Below, piece by piece: positions 21,970 to 35,068 of a DNA stretch of 64,000 nucleotides; the first letter of the stretch is position 1; each line of letters opens with the position of its first letter. This stretch comes from Zanthoxylum bungeanum. Its lineage: Eukaryota > Streptophyta > Magnoliopsida > Sapindales > Rutaceae. The DNA is taken from the NCBI GenBank assembly GCA_019454045.1, contig SKCR01025359.1, forward strand, positions 62,001 to 126,000, written 5' to 3'. The notes below the pieces were generated by a model. It worked only from the letters and a program-made list of their open reading frames with translations. It did not search any database and had not been told where the DNA came from. Both the position numbers and the translations under genes were made by a program.

Positions 21970-24021
21970 TTTTGGACAATTATGACCTATAGCATCACTA
22001 TTTGTACAGATCATGGTGTTGTTGTACAAATTAACTATGTGACATAGGAAATTGCCATTTTATCATTTGTAATTGGATTACCTAGATGTATAAATGATAA
22101 AAGTTCTATATGATTAGTTCCGGATTGAGATGATATAAGACAGTATCAATCCATAAAGGTTTAATCATTAAATATCCCTAGTCGGAGTATTATCGAGATT
22201 GGACATCGATAATGCGTAAAAGACTAGTATTACAATTGTGCGCGTTGTGGGAGCATAACGGCATAGTTATCATATATTTAGGTATAACATACTCATGCAA
22301 GTGTAATATGAGGTTGTGTTTACCGATGGTACGGGAACATCTTCGCTCTGGATAGACCCCTCGGAATTCCATTGCTAGTATCACTATGTGTCTATGGAAG
22401 TCCGAATCAGGGTAGGTGTATTTGGTCTTAACCTGAGACTTGCACCGCTAATACTTGCGACAATCAATATGCTTTTGTTTTGGTCGTCCAGGCTTTAACA
22501 GGTTATGTGTACGCCTCTTCTGGGAATATTGAGAATCGTAGTGTAATGGGTGTGATGTCAAGATGGAAGTATCACTCCAGTCATAGTGGAGATGATGATC
22601 ACGTAGGATACGGAACTGGTGCTTTTTTGTACTGCAGTCATCGGGATAATATGACTAGGTCATGATTATCCGATTATAGAGACTAGTTACTAGAGATCCG
22701 ATATGTGCTTCGTACGGGGCAGACACAATTCCAGCCCCAGGCCTAGCATGTGACATCTGATACTGGATCATAATACGCAATACTACGTATACTACGCCTG
22801 ATATAGATCACATATTCCTTTAAAAATATTTCTGGAGAATTGGGTAGGCACGGTGCTTTGCTTTGCCAACCATGTCTTGTAAATCGGTAAAAATGTAGTA
22901 CTAGGTACGTACGTGTTCGGATAGTCCGACGACCAGATTTACTACCAACGTATCCGAGGATCTCATGGGTCGCTTCCCGAAGATTCACCGATGACGTATG
23001 ACTCGCACTTTATTAATCTGGGATTAATTAGTAGAGAGAGAAAATTAATCTGGGATTAATTACGGAGATATTTTATATGGGATAAAATATTATTTAAGAG
23101 AGAGAACGATTAATTTGGAATTAATCAATAAAATAATATATTCGATATATTATACGAAATTAGATTTCGACGCGGAATTGAAATTGGATTTTAATTCGGG
23201 CGAACGAGTTAATTTAGAATTAATTCGTTAGCGACGTTAATAGTAATTTTGCTAGGCATAATTATTTGATTAAATTTGATTTAATTACGTCGCAACGGAA
23301 AATTCGTTAATTCCGAATTAGCGAACCCGAGCCCGGGAGTGTTTGCGGGTCCACTCGCATTTCGAATCAAGTGCGGCCCACAAGTCACATCTAGCGTCAC
23401 ATCATTGATCATTTAATTGATAAATGTCTTGTCACTTTGAGTGATGTGATGTCTAGTCATTTTTGAGTGATTGATGGTGGTGGTTGGAAGGCATTAATTG
23501 CCTTTTGGCTCCAAAATTTTATTTGACTTTTTGAAAGGCATTTAAAAAATTTTGGAAATAGAATTTTGGTATTAGTTTTTTTTTTTGGAAAACCAAATAC
23601 AAAAAAAAAAAAAATCAACAAACACACTTCCTCCTCTCTCTCTCTCACACAATCGGCCAAGGGCCATTTTCTTTCTTTCTTGGCAAGGCCGAAAATAACA
23701 AAGAGGGAATGGAAAATTTGTGCCAAATTTTCCAATGCTAGCACATGAAGAGTCATCCAAAGGTGATAGGGAAACAAACCCTTGAGCATGGAATCATAAC
23801 ACAAAGCTTGGAGCTTGGAGATCCATCCATGGAGTTGACCAAAAATCACAAGGAGCTCAAAACAGCCCATTGCCGAAAGCTTCCAATGAGGAGCCTAAAG
23901 TTTTGTGTTCGACACATCGCAAAGCCGATTAATGTAAGTATGATTCCGCCATACTTCTTTTGAGTATTCACACATGTTTCATTGCTTGAATTGATCTTGG
24001 GACTAATCTAGTAACCCAACA
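21970..24021 (+). repeat. Copia-1 3' LTR
   Basis: Matches 13932-15958 at high identity. It ends AGTAACCCAACA like the 5' LTR. Its first bases read TTTTGGACA instead of TGTTGGACA, a change at the terminal TG. Confidence 0.88.
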
Positions 24022-24320
24022 TAGCCGTCCAAGCCCCCCAAAAGGAAGAAAATAGCTCACTTTTATAATGATTTTAAGAGATCTCCAAATAGGGAAACAA
24101 ATCATGTAAATTTGGGAAATTTATTTTGGGAAAAAATATTATAAATTTGGTGAGGATGGGATCCCAAAATCTTGTTAAATTGGTAAGGATGGGATCTCAA
24201 ATCTCATTAAATTGGAAAGTGTTGATGAGGGGATTTGGACATGTGGATTTCATGTGGCTTTGGGCGTGTGCATGGATTGTATGGACTTTGGGCGTGTATG
24301 AGGTTTTGGGCTGATGGGCC
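24022..24320 (-). repeat. G2 LTR piece between Copia-1 and T
   Basis: On the minus strand it contains a TATA box (ATTATAAAAGTGAGC, about 24055-24069). It joins the U3 piece at 41764-42005 on one side, through the GGGCC duplication (24316-24320), and the leader piece ending at 13931 on the other. No coding sequence. Confidence 0.6.
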
Positions 24321-24980
24321 TGACCAACGTAATCACACGCGTATAACGCAAGCGCACGTATTGTTCAAGTAGTATAAAAATTATCGATCCCACGATGACT
24401 TAAAACCTTTTGTAATTAATTTATGAAGTCAAATTTTTACGAGTATCTAATGGATTGGTTGTTTGATTGGATGGTGACTTTAAACTTAAAACAAGTAAAT
24501 GAAATTGCTTCAAATTAGATTTAGGAAAATTCAATTTTATAAAACTATCCAGGGTTGTGAATCTTTCCAATAGCTTTTAAAATATGAAGTGGGTATTTTA
24601 CGTTTGTGTAATATATTGGTTTATTAACCTCGAACACAAAATTATGTAAAAGCCTCTTCCGATGGTCAAATACAAATACCCAGTGTAACCCAATTAATCA
24701 TATTCCTATGTCAATTACGTTATTTGAATTCATTAAGAATAAGTTCCAATTATGGCTACCCCGCTCTACAGGTATATTTCTATCATGTAAGGAAATCTAT
24801 TAAAGGGTTGTTTATCCTCAAGGAAGATCGTGGGCTATTTAGTCTAAGGTCTTTAACCTAAAATCTCTTTTCCAAGTTCATTTTAAGTTTACGAGTTCAA
24901 TTTTATTAATGGCCAATTAATAAAAAGCATTAGGATTAAGGCTCAATAAATAAACCTTTATATTACCCAAACCGTAATTT
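24321..24980 (-). repeat. T left (3') LTR, outer part
   Basis: Matches the start of the other T-family LTRs (365 and 39687): TAATCACACGCGTATAACGC, TCGATCCCACG. It is interrupted at AATTT by Copia-2 and resumes at 35069. Confidence 0.9.
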
Positions 24981-27149
24981 TGTTGGAGTTTAATCAAGTC
25001 CACAAGATCACAAACAATGCATAAAAAACACATATGAACACATCAAAGGAGGTGGCGGAATCAACTCACATTGAATTTCGGTTTTGATGTTTGAAGAACA
25101 AGGTGCGATTTTTGAGCCCTCCAAGTCACGGCAATGGCTCTCCAAGGCAGTGGGCTGTGCGATTTGGACTGGTTCGGCTTCCTCCATGTTCGGCCATGCA
25201 TGAACTCCATTAAAGCTCCAAGCTTCAAGCTTCCATGCTCAAAGATTTCGTTTCCCTATCACCTAAGTATAACCCATGTGTGTGTGCTAGCACCATCCTT
25301 CTTCATTTGCTTCTCAAAATCGGTCTAACCAGAAAAATTTGAGAAGAGAAATCGGCACCATGCCGTGAGAGGAGAAGAGAAGAGAAGAAGAGAGGAAAAG
25401 AGAGGGAGATCGTGTAATGTCTTATGGAGAGAGAGAGGACCGAATGTGTGTCTAAAAGTGAAAAGAAAAAAGCAATATATTATTTATCATTTATTTTCCA
25501 AAAATAAATAAAAACACAAATATATATATTCAACCTTTTCATATTCCAATCACTTTTACTTATAACTTTAAATCATGTCACATCACTTTTCATATCACAT
25601 CTATTCACTTTAATAAAGTGACAACATGTCATATCACATCACTCAAAGTGACAATTGATTTGACGATGATGCGACTAACGATTTGACGCTTGATGTGACT
25701 CGCGTGCCGCGTTCGAATTCGAAATGCGAACGCGCTCGCAATCACTCTCGGGCTCGGGTTCGCTAATTCCAAATTAACGAATTTTCCGTCGCGTCGTAAT
25801 TAAATGATTACGCCTAGCGAATTCACTATTCACGTCGCTAACGAATTAATTCTAAATTAATTCGTTCGCCCGAATTAAAATCTAATTTTAATTCCGCGTC
25901 GAAATCCAATTTCGATAATATATCGAATATATTATTTTATCGATTAATTCCAAATTAATCGTTCTCTCTCTTTATTAATATTTTATCCCAGATAAAATAT
26001 CTCCGCAATTAATCCCAGATTAATTTTCTCTCTCATCGAATTAATCCCAGATTAATTCTATCTCTCTCTTCTAATTAATCCCAGATTAATCAAAGTGCGA
26101 GTCATACGTCATCGGTGAATCTTCAGGAAGCGACCCATGAGATCTCCGGATATGTTGGCAGTAAATACGATCGTCGGACTGTCCGAACACGTAAGTACCT
26201 CGTACTACGTTTATATCGATTTACAAGACAAGGTTGGCTTCTAGCAAAGCGCCATGCCTACCCAATTCTCCAGAAATATTCTTACAGGAATATATAGATC
26301 TGTATCAAGCGTAGTATACCGTAGTATTGTGTATATTGGCCCAGTATCGGATAATCACGTGCTAGGGCTGGGGCTGGATAAGTGTCTGCCCCGTCCGAAA
26401 CACATGTCGGATGTCTGGTAACATAGTCTCTATAATCGGATATACATGACCTGGTCACAATATCCCGATTGGTTGCGCAACACTCAAGAGCACTAGTACC
26501 GTATCCTGCGTGACATCATCTCCAAATGACTGAAGTGACACTTCCATCTTGACATCACACCCAATACACTACGACTCTCTGATAAACCCAGAAGTGGTGT
26601 ACTCACAGAACCCGTTAAAGTCCCCTACCACCAAGACCAAAGTTTATCGATTATCGTAAGTATTAGCGATGTAAGTCTCAGGTTAAGACTATACACACCT
26701 ACCTTGATTTCGGCCTCCCATAGACACATAGTCATAATACCAATGGGATTCCGAGGGGTCTATCCAGAGCGAAGCTGTTTCCCGTACCATCGGTGAAACA
26801 CGACCTCCTATCGCACTTGCATAAGTATCCAATACTTATATATATGAGAACTATGCCGTTGTGCCCTCACAAACGCGCACAAGTGCAATACTAGCCTATT
26901 CCGCATTATCGATGTCCAGTCTCGATAATACTACGGCTAGGGATATTTAATGATTAAACCTTCGTGGACTGATACTGTCTCATATCATCTCAATCCAGGA
27001 ACTAATCATAGGGACCTCTCTTCATTTATATATCTATGGTGATCTAATCACAAATGATGAGAGTGCAATTTCCTTGTCACATAGTTAATTTGCTACAACA
27101 ACACAATGATCTGTGCAAATAGTGACGCTATGGGTCATTTTGTCCAACA
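24981..27149 (-). repeat. Copia-2 3' LTR (left)
   Basis: TGTTGGAGTTTAATCAAG ... TTTTGTCCAACA, 2,169 bp. Near-identical to 32879-35068. Short frames inside it occur in both LTRs and are not genes. Confidence 0.93.
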
Positions 27150-29800
27150 ATCTCCCACTTGGCACATAGCCAGTCACTCAAGTGTCCCACACCTGAACTA
27201 TGTACGGTTCGCTCAAATTGCTGAGGAAAGGTTTTCGTCAGCGGATTTGCTTAATTATCGTCTGACGCGATTTACACGATCATCACATCGCCACGATGTA
27301 TGATCCGAACGAATCAGATGATATAGAAGTATATATCTGGATCGTCGATGAGACCTTTAATTCTTTAGCCTGTGCTGACGCCTAGCTCAGCTGCTAACAG
27401 AACTATATCTAATCTAATTAGATTTATTATCGATCCAAATGGCTTCTATTGCTGCCTCAGCTGCAGCAATAATCCGCATTTGTTGTTAATTCGGCAACAG
27501 TTATCTTGCTCGGAAGATTTCCAGCTCACTGTCCCAGTGTTCAAACTTTATAGTACCGCAGTATAGTATTTACCGGTTTGGAAACTTGCAGCAGTGATCC
27601 CAGTCACTTCAAGTTCTCCATCTCCATAGTTTAAGACAACATCTTTAGTTCTCTCAGATACTAACAGATGTTCTTAATCTTCAATCCAGTGACTATCACT
27701 TGGATTGACCCGATTGTGACTCCATATGCTCAAAGCGTATGAGACACCAATACAAGTACATTTTAAATGTACAATTTCTCAGAGAGTGTAACCAACTCCA
27801 AATCTAGCCCAGTAGATCTTTATTCCTTGAATAAAGGTTGTTACTCCCCAGAATTCTACGGAGAATTTCTATGAAAGATATCTATGAAAGCCAAGCTTTC
27901 ATTTATGGGAATTTCATTGTCAGTGCCCTCTCCCACTAACCTCCTTATATACACAAGAATTATTTCGTTTTGAGTCAAATCATAAACTATTATGATATTT
28001 CAAAACGTCAGTTCCAAGAACCCTATGCTTGCTTCAATCCAAACATGGATTGAATAATCCGCAAACCTTGTTTGTCGGTTATACAAAATCGTCAGAATGT
28101 TGTAAACATTCTCCAAAAGGTTTCCTTTTCAGGAAAGCGATTTTGATTTGTAACTGACATATTTTCATAAATGAAATATACAGTTATCAACAAGCATCTT
28201 CAAAATGGATTTACCATGGCAACAGGTAAAAGGTTGAACCGTTATTAACACAATGTTGATAACGATACCTTTCCGTCAAAAGCCCAGCTTTGTACGTTGG
28301 TATGTTGCCTACCATGTATGTCTTCCTTGAAGACGTTTAATGTACCATAGGCACAATGCCTCGTGGTACAACAACTAGTATCCAAAATAGTTGTTAAACA
28401 TGGAATCCATTTTCGATTCATGGCACTTTGCCATAATAGGGAGTCGATACCTGTATCACTACCTCATACGTAATCAGTTGGTGTACCTTAAAAGATTAAG
28501 ATCTTTATGAGGTGAGATCAGAAACCCATACCCCAGGTTGTTTTCTGACTCTCTCTGATCTACGCGGTTTCTTGTGTTTTTGAAGATTAATGGTATAGTT
28601 TCATCATAGATGAACTATTTGTGTTCCATTATGGACTTCGTGCCTTGAATAGTATTACTCCGATTTTCATCGAGTATCACTATCCTCCCACTGACCACTG
28701 CATATCGGTATTCCTCTCAGGAAAACCGCATGGTGAGCAACAATCACATTGTTCTCATGTGGGATTTATAAGTACTATACTTATGGTTTCCCTTAGGATA
28801 ACCTATATTGGCACTAATCCAATTTGGGTTCTTAGTTTGGTATCATCCAAACTTTATGCCTGGCATACCCAAATTATCAGGAATGAGAAACCTCGTTTCT
28901 TTCCTGTTCACATCCTATATGATATCTGTCAAACAGATTAATATGGAACCTTATTCTAAATAAGTTTTGCACTGTTAATACATATCCTGTTTGAAGGAAA
29001 TGATAGCTCAGAGCGACTCGTGATAAACCTTATCATGTCCAAAAAAATTCGTTTTTTGTTCGGACACACCGTCTAACTGACATGTCTCGTTTAATTGTGT
29101 CCTAGACAACAATACCATAAATAAGTCTCTATTGATCAAATCAATTTGAGCTATTTATTTGTCATTTATATGTTTGAGATTTTTATTTATATTCAAAATA
29201 TAAATTATGTTATTTACATCTAATGTATTTATCTCAGTATCATCTTTATATAATAAAACACTCAGTGTTCTATAATATAAAGGTTTTATCCGCAACGGAT
29301 TAAACACTGATAAAGAGATAATGTCTCTAGTCAAACTAGTTACATTATAACAGTTCCTAATTTAAGTACACACCCCAGGTTAGTTCCTAAACTTAGGTAT
29401 CTACGGTCGAAACAGCGACTTTCGTCCCGTTTCCGATTCGCAGAGGAATCTCAGCTTGAAGTCAGTATCCTGCTCAAAGCAGATTCTGAATATCAATACA
29501 TATATATTATGTACCACACTAAGTATTTAAAATCTAATTTCAATACTAGCTGTGAACATAACTAAGACAAATATTTTTAAAGTTAGAGCCTCGCCCTTTC
29601 TTTAATTCCTTCGTGTCTTCCATATCCAAATGGTAGTCACTTTGGGATATGTCAATTATCCTTTTCAATATTTTAGGAACCTTAGGCCAAGCCTTGGGTT
29701 TTGGAATATCGAAACGATGTGCACCTCGTGCAACATGCCCAATTGCAAACTTTGACTTTACATGAATAGTCAATTAATTCTCCAAGAATTATAAATTGCA
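27150..29800 (-). pseudogene. Copia-2 gag-pol remnants
   Basis: From right to left (transcript order): gag C-terminus (about 29800-29546, with KSKFAIGHVARGAHRFDIPK), a degraded protease and pre-integrase stretch, integrase C-terminal part (about 29085-28600), RT (about 28450-27960) and RNase H (about 27960-27150, next to the polypurine tract). Near 29085 about 0.4 kb is missing relative to Copia-3 and Copia-4. That removes integrase sequence with the first two catalytic aspartates. Stops are frequent in all domains. Confidence 0.78.
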
Positions 29801-32800
29801 ATTTTAATACTTCTTAAATCCAAAATTAGATTTATGACAAGTATATTAAATTAAGCATTAAAGTCATCATCACAAAATCTTCCAAAGATTTTATGCTCTA
29901 CTTATCTTGCTTAATTTTTGGAGTTATAATAGTTATTTTATCAAAAAGTAACCTATTATTTATTCCCAATTTGAAAATTAAATCATTTAAAATATTTTAA
30001 TCCTAGATTATATTTTAAATATCCAACTTTTCAATTTTATCTTGATTACAATAGTCCAACTATTTAATCAACGAGATTAGTGGTACTTTATATATTATAA
30101 TGATTATAATAGTCCAACTATATAATCAAATATAATCCAAATTAATTAACCTCAATTACATTGATTACTATAATCCAATTATAAAATCAACTGTAAACTG
30201 AAATTAATTAATTCAAATATATTGATTAATATAATCCAATTATATATAATCAAGTATAATACAGTCCAACTGTTTAATTAAAACAACAATTTAAATATTA
30301 GTCTAACTAACATTTAATCTAATGACGAAATAATTAAATGAGCGTGTTTAGCGAGTATTCGAACGAATGTTGCAAATTCAATACTTGCCTCCCACTATTT
30401 TTCGTCGAGCCTCTAACCCTCTGTCGAGTACTCGGGAAACCGTGTTTCCTAGTGGGCTAGGATCCCGTTAAATATCACACAATCTTGACTTTGGCCAAAC
30501 AAATTGTATGATAATTAACTAGGTAGATCTCGAAGATCAATTGGATCTCATCCAACTCCTAGATCCGGTAGGTGGACATCCAAGTCCGAAACATATATCT
30601 TATATATGCCTATACATCGAATGTATACCCTAACCTATTTCCTCTGAATCAATAGGCCTTGGCTTTGGCACAACAAACCTAATGATTCCAGTCAAGCGCG
30701 GACCCATTGACATGGAAGCTTCGTAATCAATGTCAATGGACAAGAAGTGGTCTTGACTTTGGCCAACAAACCACAACTTGGACACGACACCGATATGGAA
30801 CAAAGCCTCGTGTGATTAAAACACATCTTTGATGGACAAGGGCTTGACTTTGGCCAAAAAACCCCTGCCAATCTCGGATCTTGAGTAAGAATCACTCAAT
30901 GGAAGGAAGGAAACGCATGATATTTAACGAGGGTTTTTCGCGTGCAAATTGGCTACCAATTTAATTATCTTTGTTAAGGTCTCATCATCATACACCCTTA
31001 AGCATGCATTCTAAACACATAATAAAGCGAGTATGAAATAAAATAATAATGATATGCGGATGGATATTTTACATTGATCCTAGATCAAATCTCTCACTTT
31101 CTCTCTCCCGCTAGCACTTGTATTACTTCTACCCGTTACACTACACTTCTAAAGAAACCTCTTTACATGGAGGGGAATAGGTGAGAAGAGAATACAAAGA
31201 AATAGGAGATAAGGCTGGACACGCAGGTCCAATTTAATAAATCAAATTTATTACAATTTCCAAAATCGCCCAACCCGACTAATATCCATCCGATATACAT
31301 TATTCAAACATCACAACCATGTATTCATACAAGCATGTTATCAATCAATCAATCAAATTAATTAATCTTGATTATTAGTGATCATCCAATGTTCAAACAA
31401 AGATTTGATTTTTGTTCGAGTCAAACTCGTATTGCAAACACGTACTCAAAGTACAATTTCTACGAATTAAATTAAATTACATAATTAAATCCAATTTAAT
31501 ACGTATTTAATTCTAATTCATTATTTAATTCCAAATTAAATATTACACTTTTATTAACGAACCTTTACGACTTAAATTCCAAATTTAATCGCAACGGGTC
31601 TCAAAGCCCGATTAACATCTAATGTTTTATTTAATTAAAGTCCAATGGGCTTTTAATTAATTTCTATAGGCGTGGACTTTTGGTCAACTCGGGTCAAACC
31701 GAACAACCAAAATCCAATCCGGGAGTTACCCCATAAGCCTTTAAATTAATTTTGGCCCATTAGGCCCAATTAAATAATTAAGGTCCATTAAGTCATAATT
31801 GGACCTTTTGGATTCGGTTTTGGGCCTAATTGGATCCAACCAATTTTGCCTAAACCCAACTTTGTTACAACAAAGCCCAAAAGCCCAATTACAACCCAAC
31901 AAGCCCAATTTCCAAAATCAAGCCCAAATTAATTAACTTATAAAATTCCAAATTTCACAATTAATTAACCTAAGTGTAATACACAATCAATTACCCAATT
32001 AACATTTCTAAAATATCAATTAGCCTAATTAATCATGCACTTTAACAACCAAATAGTGTCCAACACAATTCAATTAAAATCAAACCCAATTAACATGCTT
32101 TCAAGTCTCGGCAATTAGGGGTTTTTTCAATTCGATTCGGTTTCAATCCAATTGAGTCCACAATCATAATTTCCCAAATCAATTCAATTCATCCAATGAA
32201 TTAAAACAACAAAATCACAAAGAATTCATGTTCTTTAAAATCGGCCAAGCCACTTTAAAAGGGAAAATGTTCCAAATCAAAATTCAATCCAATTGAACTT
32301 CAAAACAACATTAACCAATTGTTTTAAGTCATCCAATGATCAAACAAAACAAAATTACCAAGACATTAGGTTCTTCCAATTTTCGGCCAAGCCTCCAATT
32401 TGGGGAAAAATGAATCCAATCCAATTTCATGAAATTGACCACACACAATCTCAATTAAACATGTTCTAAGCATACTTAAACATCCAATGCAATTAAAACA
32501 TGCTTAAACACATTTTACCCAATTTCAAGTTTCAAATTCAACCTAAGAATTGGGGAAAATTGATCTAATCCAATTTTCTTGAAATTGATCATGCACAACT
32601 TCAATTCAACCTCATTCAAGCATAATGCATCAAACAATTCAACCAAATCATGCCTAAATCGAGTTTACCCAAATTAAAGTTTCTACCAAAATTTGCAAAT
32701 TGGGGAAAATCAATCCAATGATTTTTTTTTGTCAAATTGATTACATATATCTCAAATTAGATCATATATAAGCATTCTTACACAATCAATTAGTCAGAAT

Positions 32801-32863
32801 CAAGCCAAAATCAAAAAGCCCCAAATTTGCCAAGAACCCTAATTTCGGATTTCATGCATCAAT
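29801..32863 (-). other. Copia-2 leader
   Basis: Non-coding. Holds an AT-rich block with repeated ATAGTCCAACTAT-like motifs (about 29990-30330), four CTTTGGCCAA-type motifs (near 30483, 30657, 30751 and 30842), a TGGAC/GTCCA hairpin (31216-31231), and a long stretch in which GGCCCAA and AAGCCCAA strings recur (about 31590-31930). The layout equals that of the other three copia leaders. Confidence 0.7.
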
Positions 32864-32878
32864 GGCTCTAGATACCAA
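32864..32878 (-). other. Copia-2 primer-binding site
   Basis: On the minus strand TTGGTATCTAGAGCC directly follows the 5' LTR. It resembles the initiator tRNA-Met complement with one extra base. Confidence 0.8.
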
Positions 32879-35068
32879 TGTTGGAGTTTAATCAAGTCCA
32901 CAAGATCACAAACAATGCATAAAAAACGACATATGAACACATCAAAGGAGGTGGCGGAATCAACTCACATTGAATTTCGGTTTTGATGTTTGAAGAACAA
33001 GGTGCGATTTTTGGCCCTCCAAGTCACGGCAATGGCTCTCCAAGGCAGTGGGCTGTGCGATTTGGACTGGTTCGGCTTCCTCCAAGTTCGGCCATGCATG
33101 AACTCCATTGAAGCTCCAAGCTTCAAGCTTCCATGCTCAAAGATTTCGTTTCCCTATCACCTAAGTATAACCCATGTGTGTGTGCTAGCACCATCATCTT
33201 CATTTGCTTCTCAAAATCGGTCTAACCAGAAAAAATTGAGAAGAAATCGGCACCATGCCGTGAGAGGAGGGAAGAGAAGAAGAAGAGGGAAAAGAGAGGG
33301 AGACGTGTACTGTTCTTATGGAGGAGAGAGAGGACCGAATGTGTGTCTAAAAAGTGAAAAGAAAAAAAGCAAATATATATTTATTCATTTATTTTCCAAA
33401 AATAAATAAAACAAATATATATATTCAAACCTTTTCATATTCCATCACTTTTACTTATAACTTTAAGTCATGTCACATCACTTTTCATATCACATCTATT
33501 CACTTTAATAAAGTGACACAACATGTCATATCACATCACTCAAAGTGACAATTGATTTGACGCATGATGTGACAAACGATTTGACGCTTGATGTGACTCG
33601 CGTGCCGCGTTCGAATTCGAAATGCGAACGCGCTCGCAATCACTCTCGGGCTCGGGTTCGCTAATTCCAAATTAACGAATTTTCCGTCGCGTCGTAATTA
33701 AATGATTACGCCTAGCGAATTCACTATTCACGTCGCTAACGAATTAATTCTAAATTAATTCGTTCGCCCGAATTAAAATCTAATTTTAATTCCGCGTCGA
33801 AATCCAATTTCTAATATATATCGAATATATTATTTTATCGATTAATTCCAAATTAATCGTTCTCTCTCTTTATTAATATTTTATCCCAGATAAAATATCT
33901 CCGCAATTAATCCCAGATTAATTTTCTCTCTCATCGAATTAATCCCAGATTAATTCTATCTCTCTCTTCTAATTAATCCCAGATTAATCAAAGTGCGAGT
34001 CATACGTCATCGGTGAATCTTCAGGAAGCGACCCATGAGATCTCCGGATATGTTGGCAGTAAATACGATCGTCGGACTGTCCGAACACGTAAGTACCTCG
34101 TACTACGTTTATATCGATTTACAAGACAAGGTTGGCTTCTAGCAAAGCGCCATGCCTACCCAATTCTCCAGAAATATTCTTACAGGAATATATAGATCTG
34201 TATCAAGCGTAGTATACCGTAGTATTGTGTATATTGGCCCAGTATCGGATAATCACGTGCTAGGGCTGGGGCTGGATAAGTGTCTGCCCCGTCCGAAACA
34301 CATGTCGGATGTCTGGTAACATAGTCTCTATAATCGGATATACATGACCTGGTCACAATATCCCGATTGGTTGCGCAACACTCAAGAGCACTAGTACCGT
34401 ATCCTGCGTGACATCATCTCCAAATGACTGAAGTGACACTTCCATCTTGACATCACACCCAATACACTACGACTCTCTGATAAACCCAGAAGTGGTGTAT
34501 GATAAACCCAGAAGTGGTGTACTCAGAACCCGTTTAAAGTCCCCTACCACCAAGACCAAAGTCTATCGATTATCGTAAGTATTAGCGATGTAAGTCTCAG
34601 GTTAAGACTATACACACCTACCTTGATTTCGGCCTCCCATAGACACATAGTCATAATACCAATGGGATTCCGAGGGGTCTATCCAGAGCGAAGCTGTTTC
34701 CCGTACCATCGGTGAAACACGACCTCCTATCGCACTTGCATAAGTATCCAATACTTATATATATGAGAACTATGCCGTTGTGCCCTCACAAACGCGCACA
34801 AGTGCAATACTAGCCTATTCCGCATTATCGATGTCCAGTCTCGATAATACTACGGCTAGGGATATTTAATGATTAATCCTTCGTGGACTGATACTGTCTC
34901 ATATCATCTCAATCCAGGAACTAATCATAGGGACCTCTCTTCATTTATATATCTATGGTGATCTAATCACAAATGATGAGAGTGCAATTTCCTTGTCACA
35001 TAGTTAATTTGCTACAACAACACAATGATCTGTGCAAATAGTGACGCTATGGGTCATTTTGTCCAACA
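32879..35068 (-). repeat. Copia-2 5' LTR (right)
   Basis: 2,190 bp. Differs from the left LTR by few substitutions, several small indels and a 22 bp tandem duplication (34479-34500/34501-34522). Confidence 0.93.

Larger units (their letters stand above)
13932..24021 (+). mobile_element. Copia-1: Ty1/copia element, decayed
   Basis: Two ~2.0 kb direct LTRs flank a primer-binding site, a long leader, broken gag-pol with the copia order (integrase before RT) and a polypurine tract. The total of 10.1 kb fits the other copia copies here. The flanks (GTATCA on the left, TAGCC on the right) do not match, so no target duplication is visible. The insertion lies within the G2 LTR. LTR length suggests an Angela/Tork- or SIRE-like lineage, not established. 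Confidence 0.88.
24981..35068 (-). mobile_element. Copia-2: Ty1/copia element inside the T LTR
   Basis: 10,088 bp flanked by AATTT (24976-24980 and 35069-35073). Removing it restores the LTR sequence ACCGTAATTTAACCCC seen intact at 40338. LTRs are 24981-27149 and 32879-35068. Primer-binding site and polypurine tract place the element on the minus strand. The coding part is badly decayed and lacks the gag N-terminus and the integrase core, although the two LTRs are nearly identical. Confidence 0.95.

Noticed and set aside
28621..28941. 106-codon plus-strand ORF
   Set aside because: It lies antisense to the Copia-2 integrase remnant. Its equivalents in Copia-3 and Copia-4 (58253-58609) are also antisense shadows.
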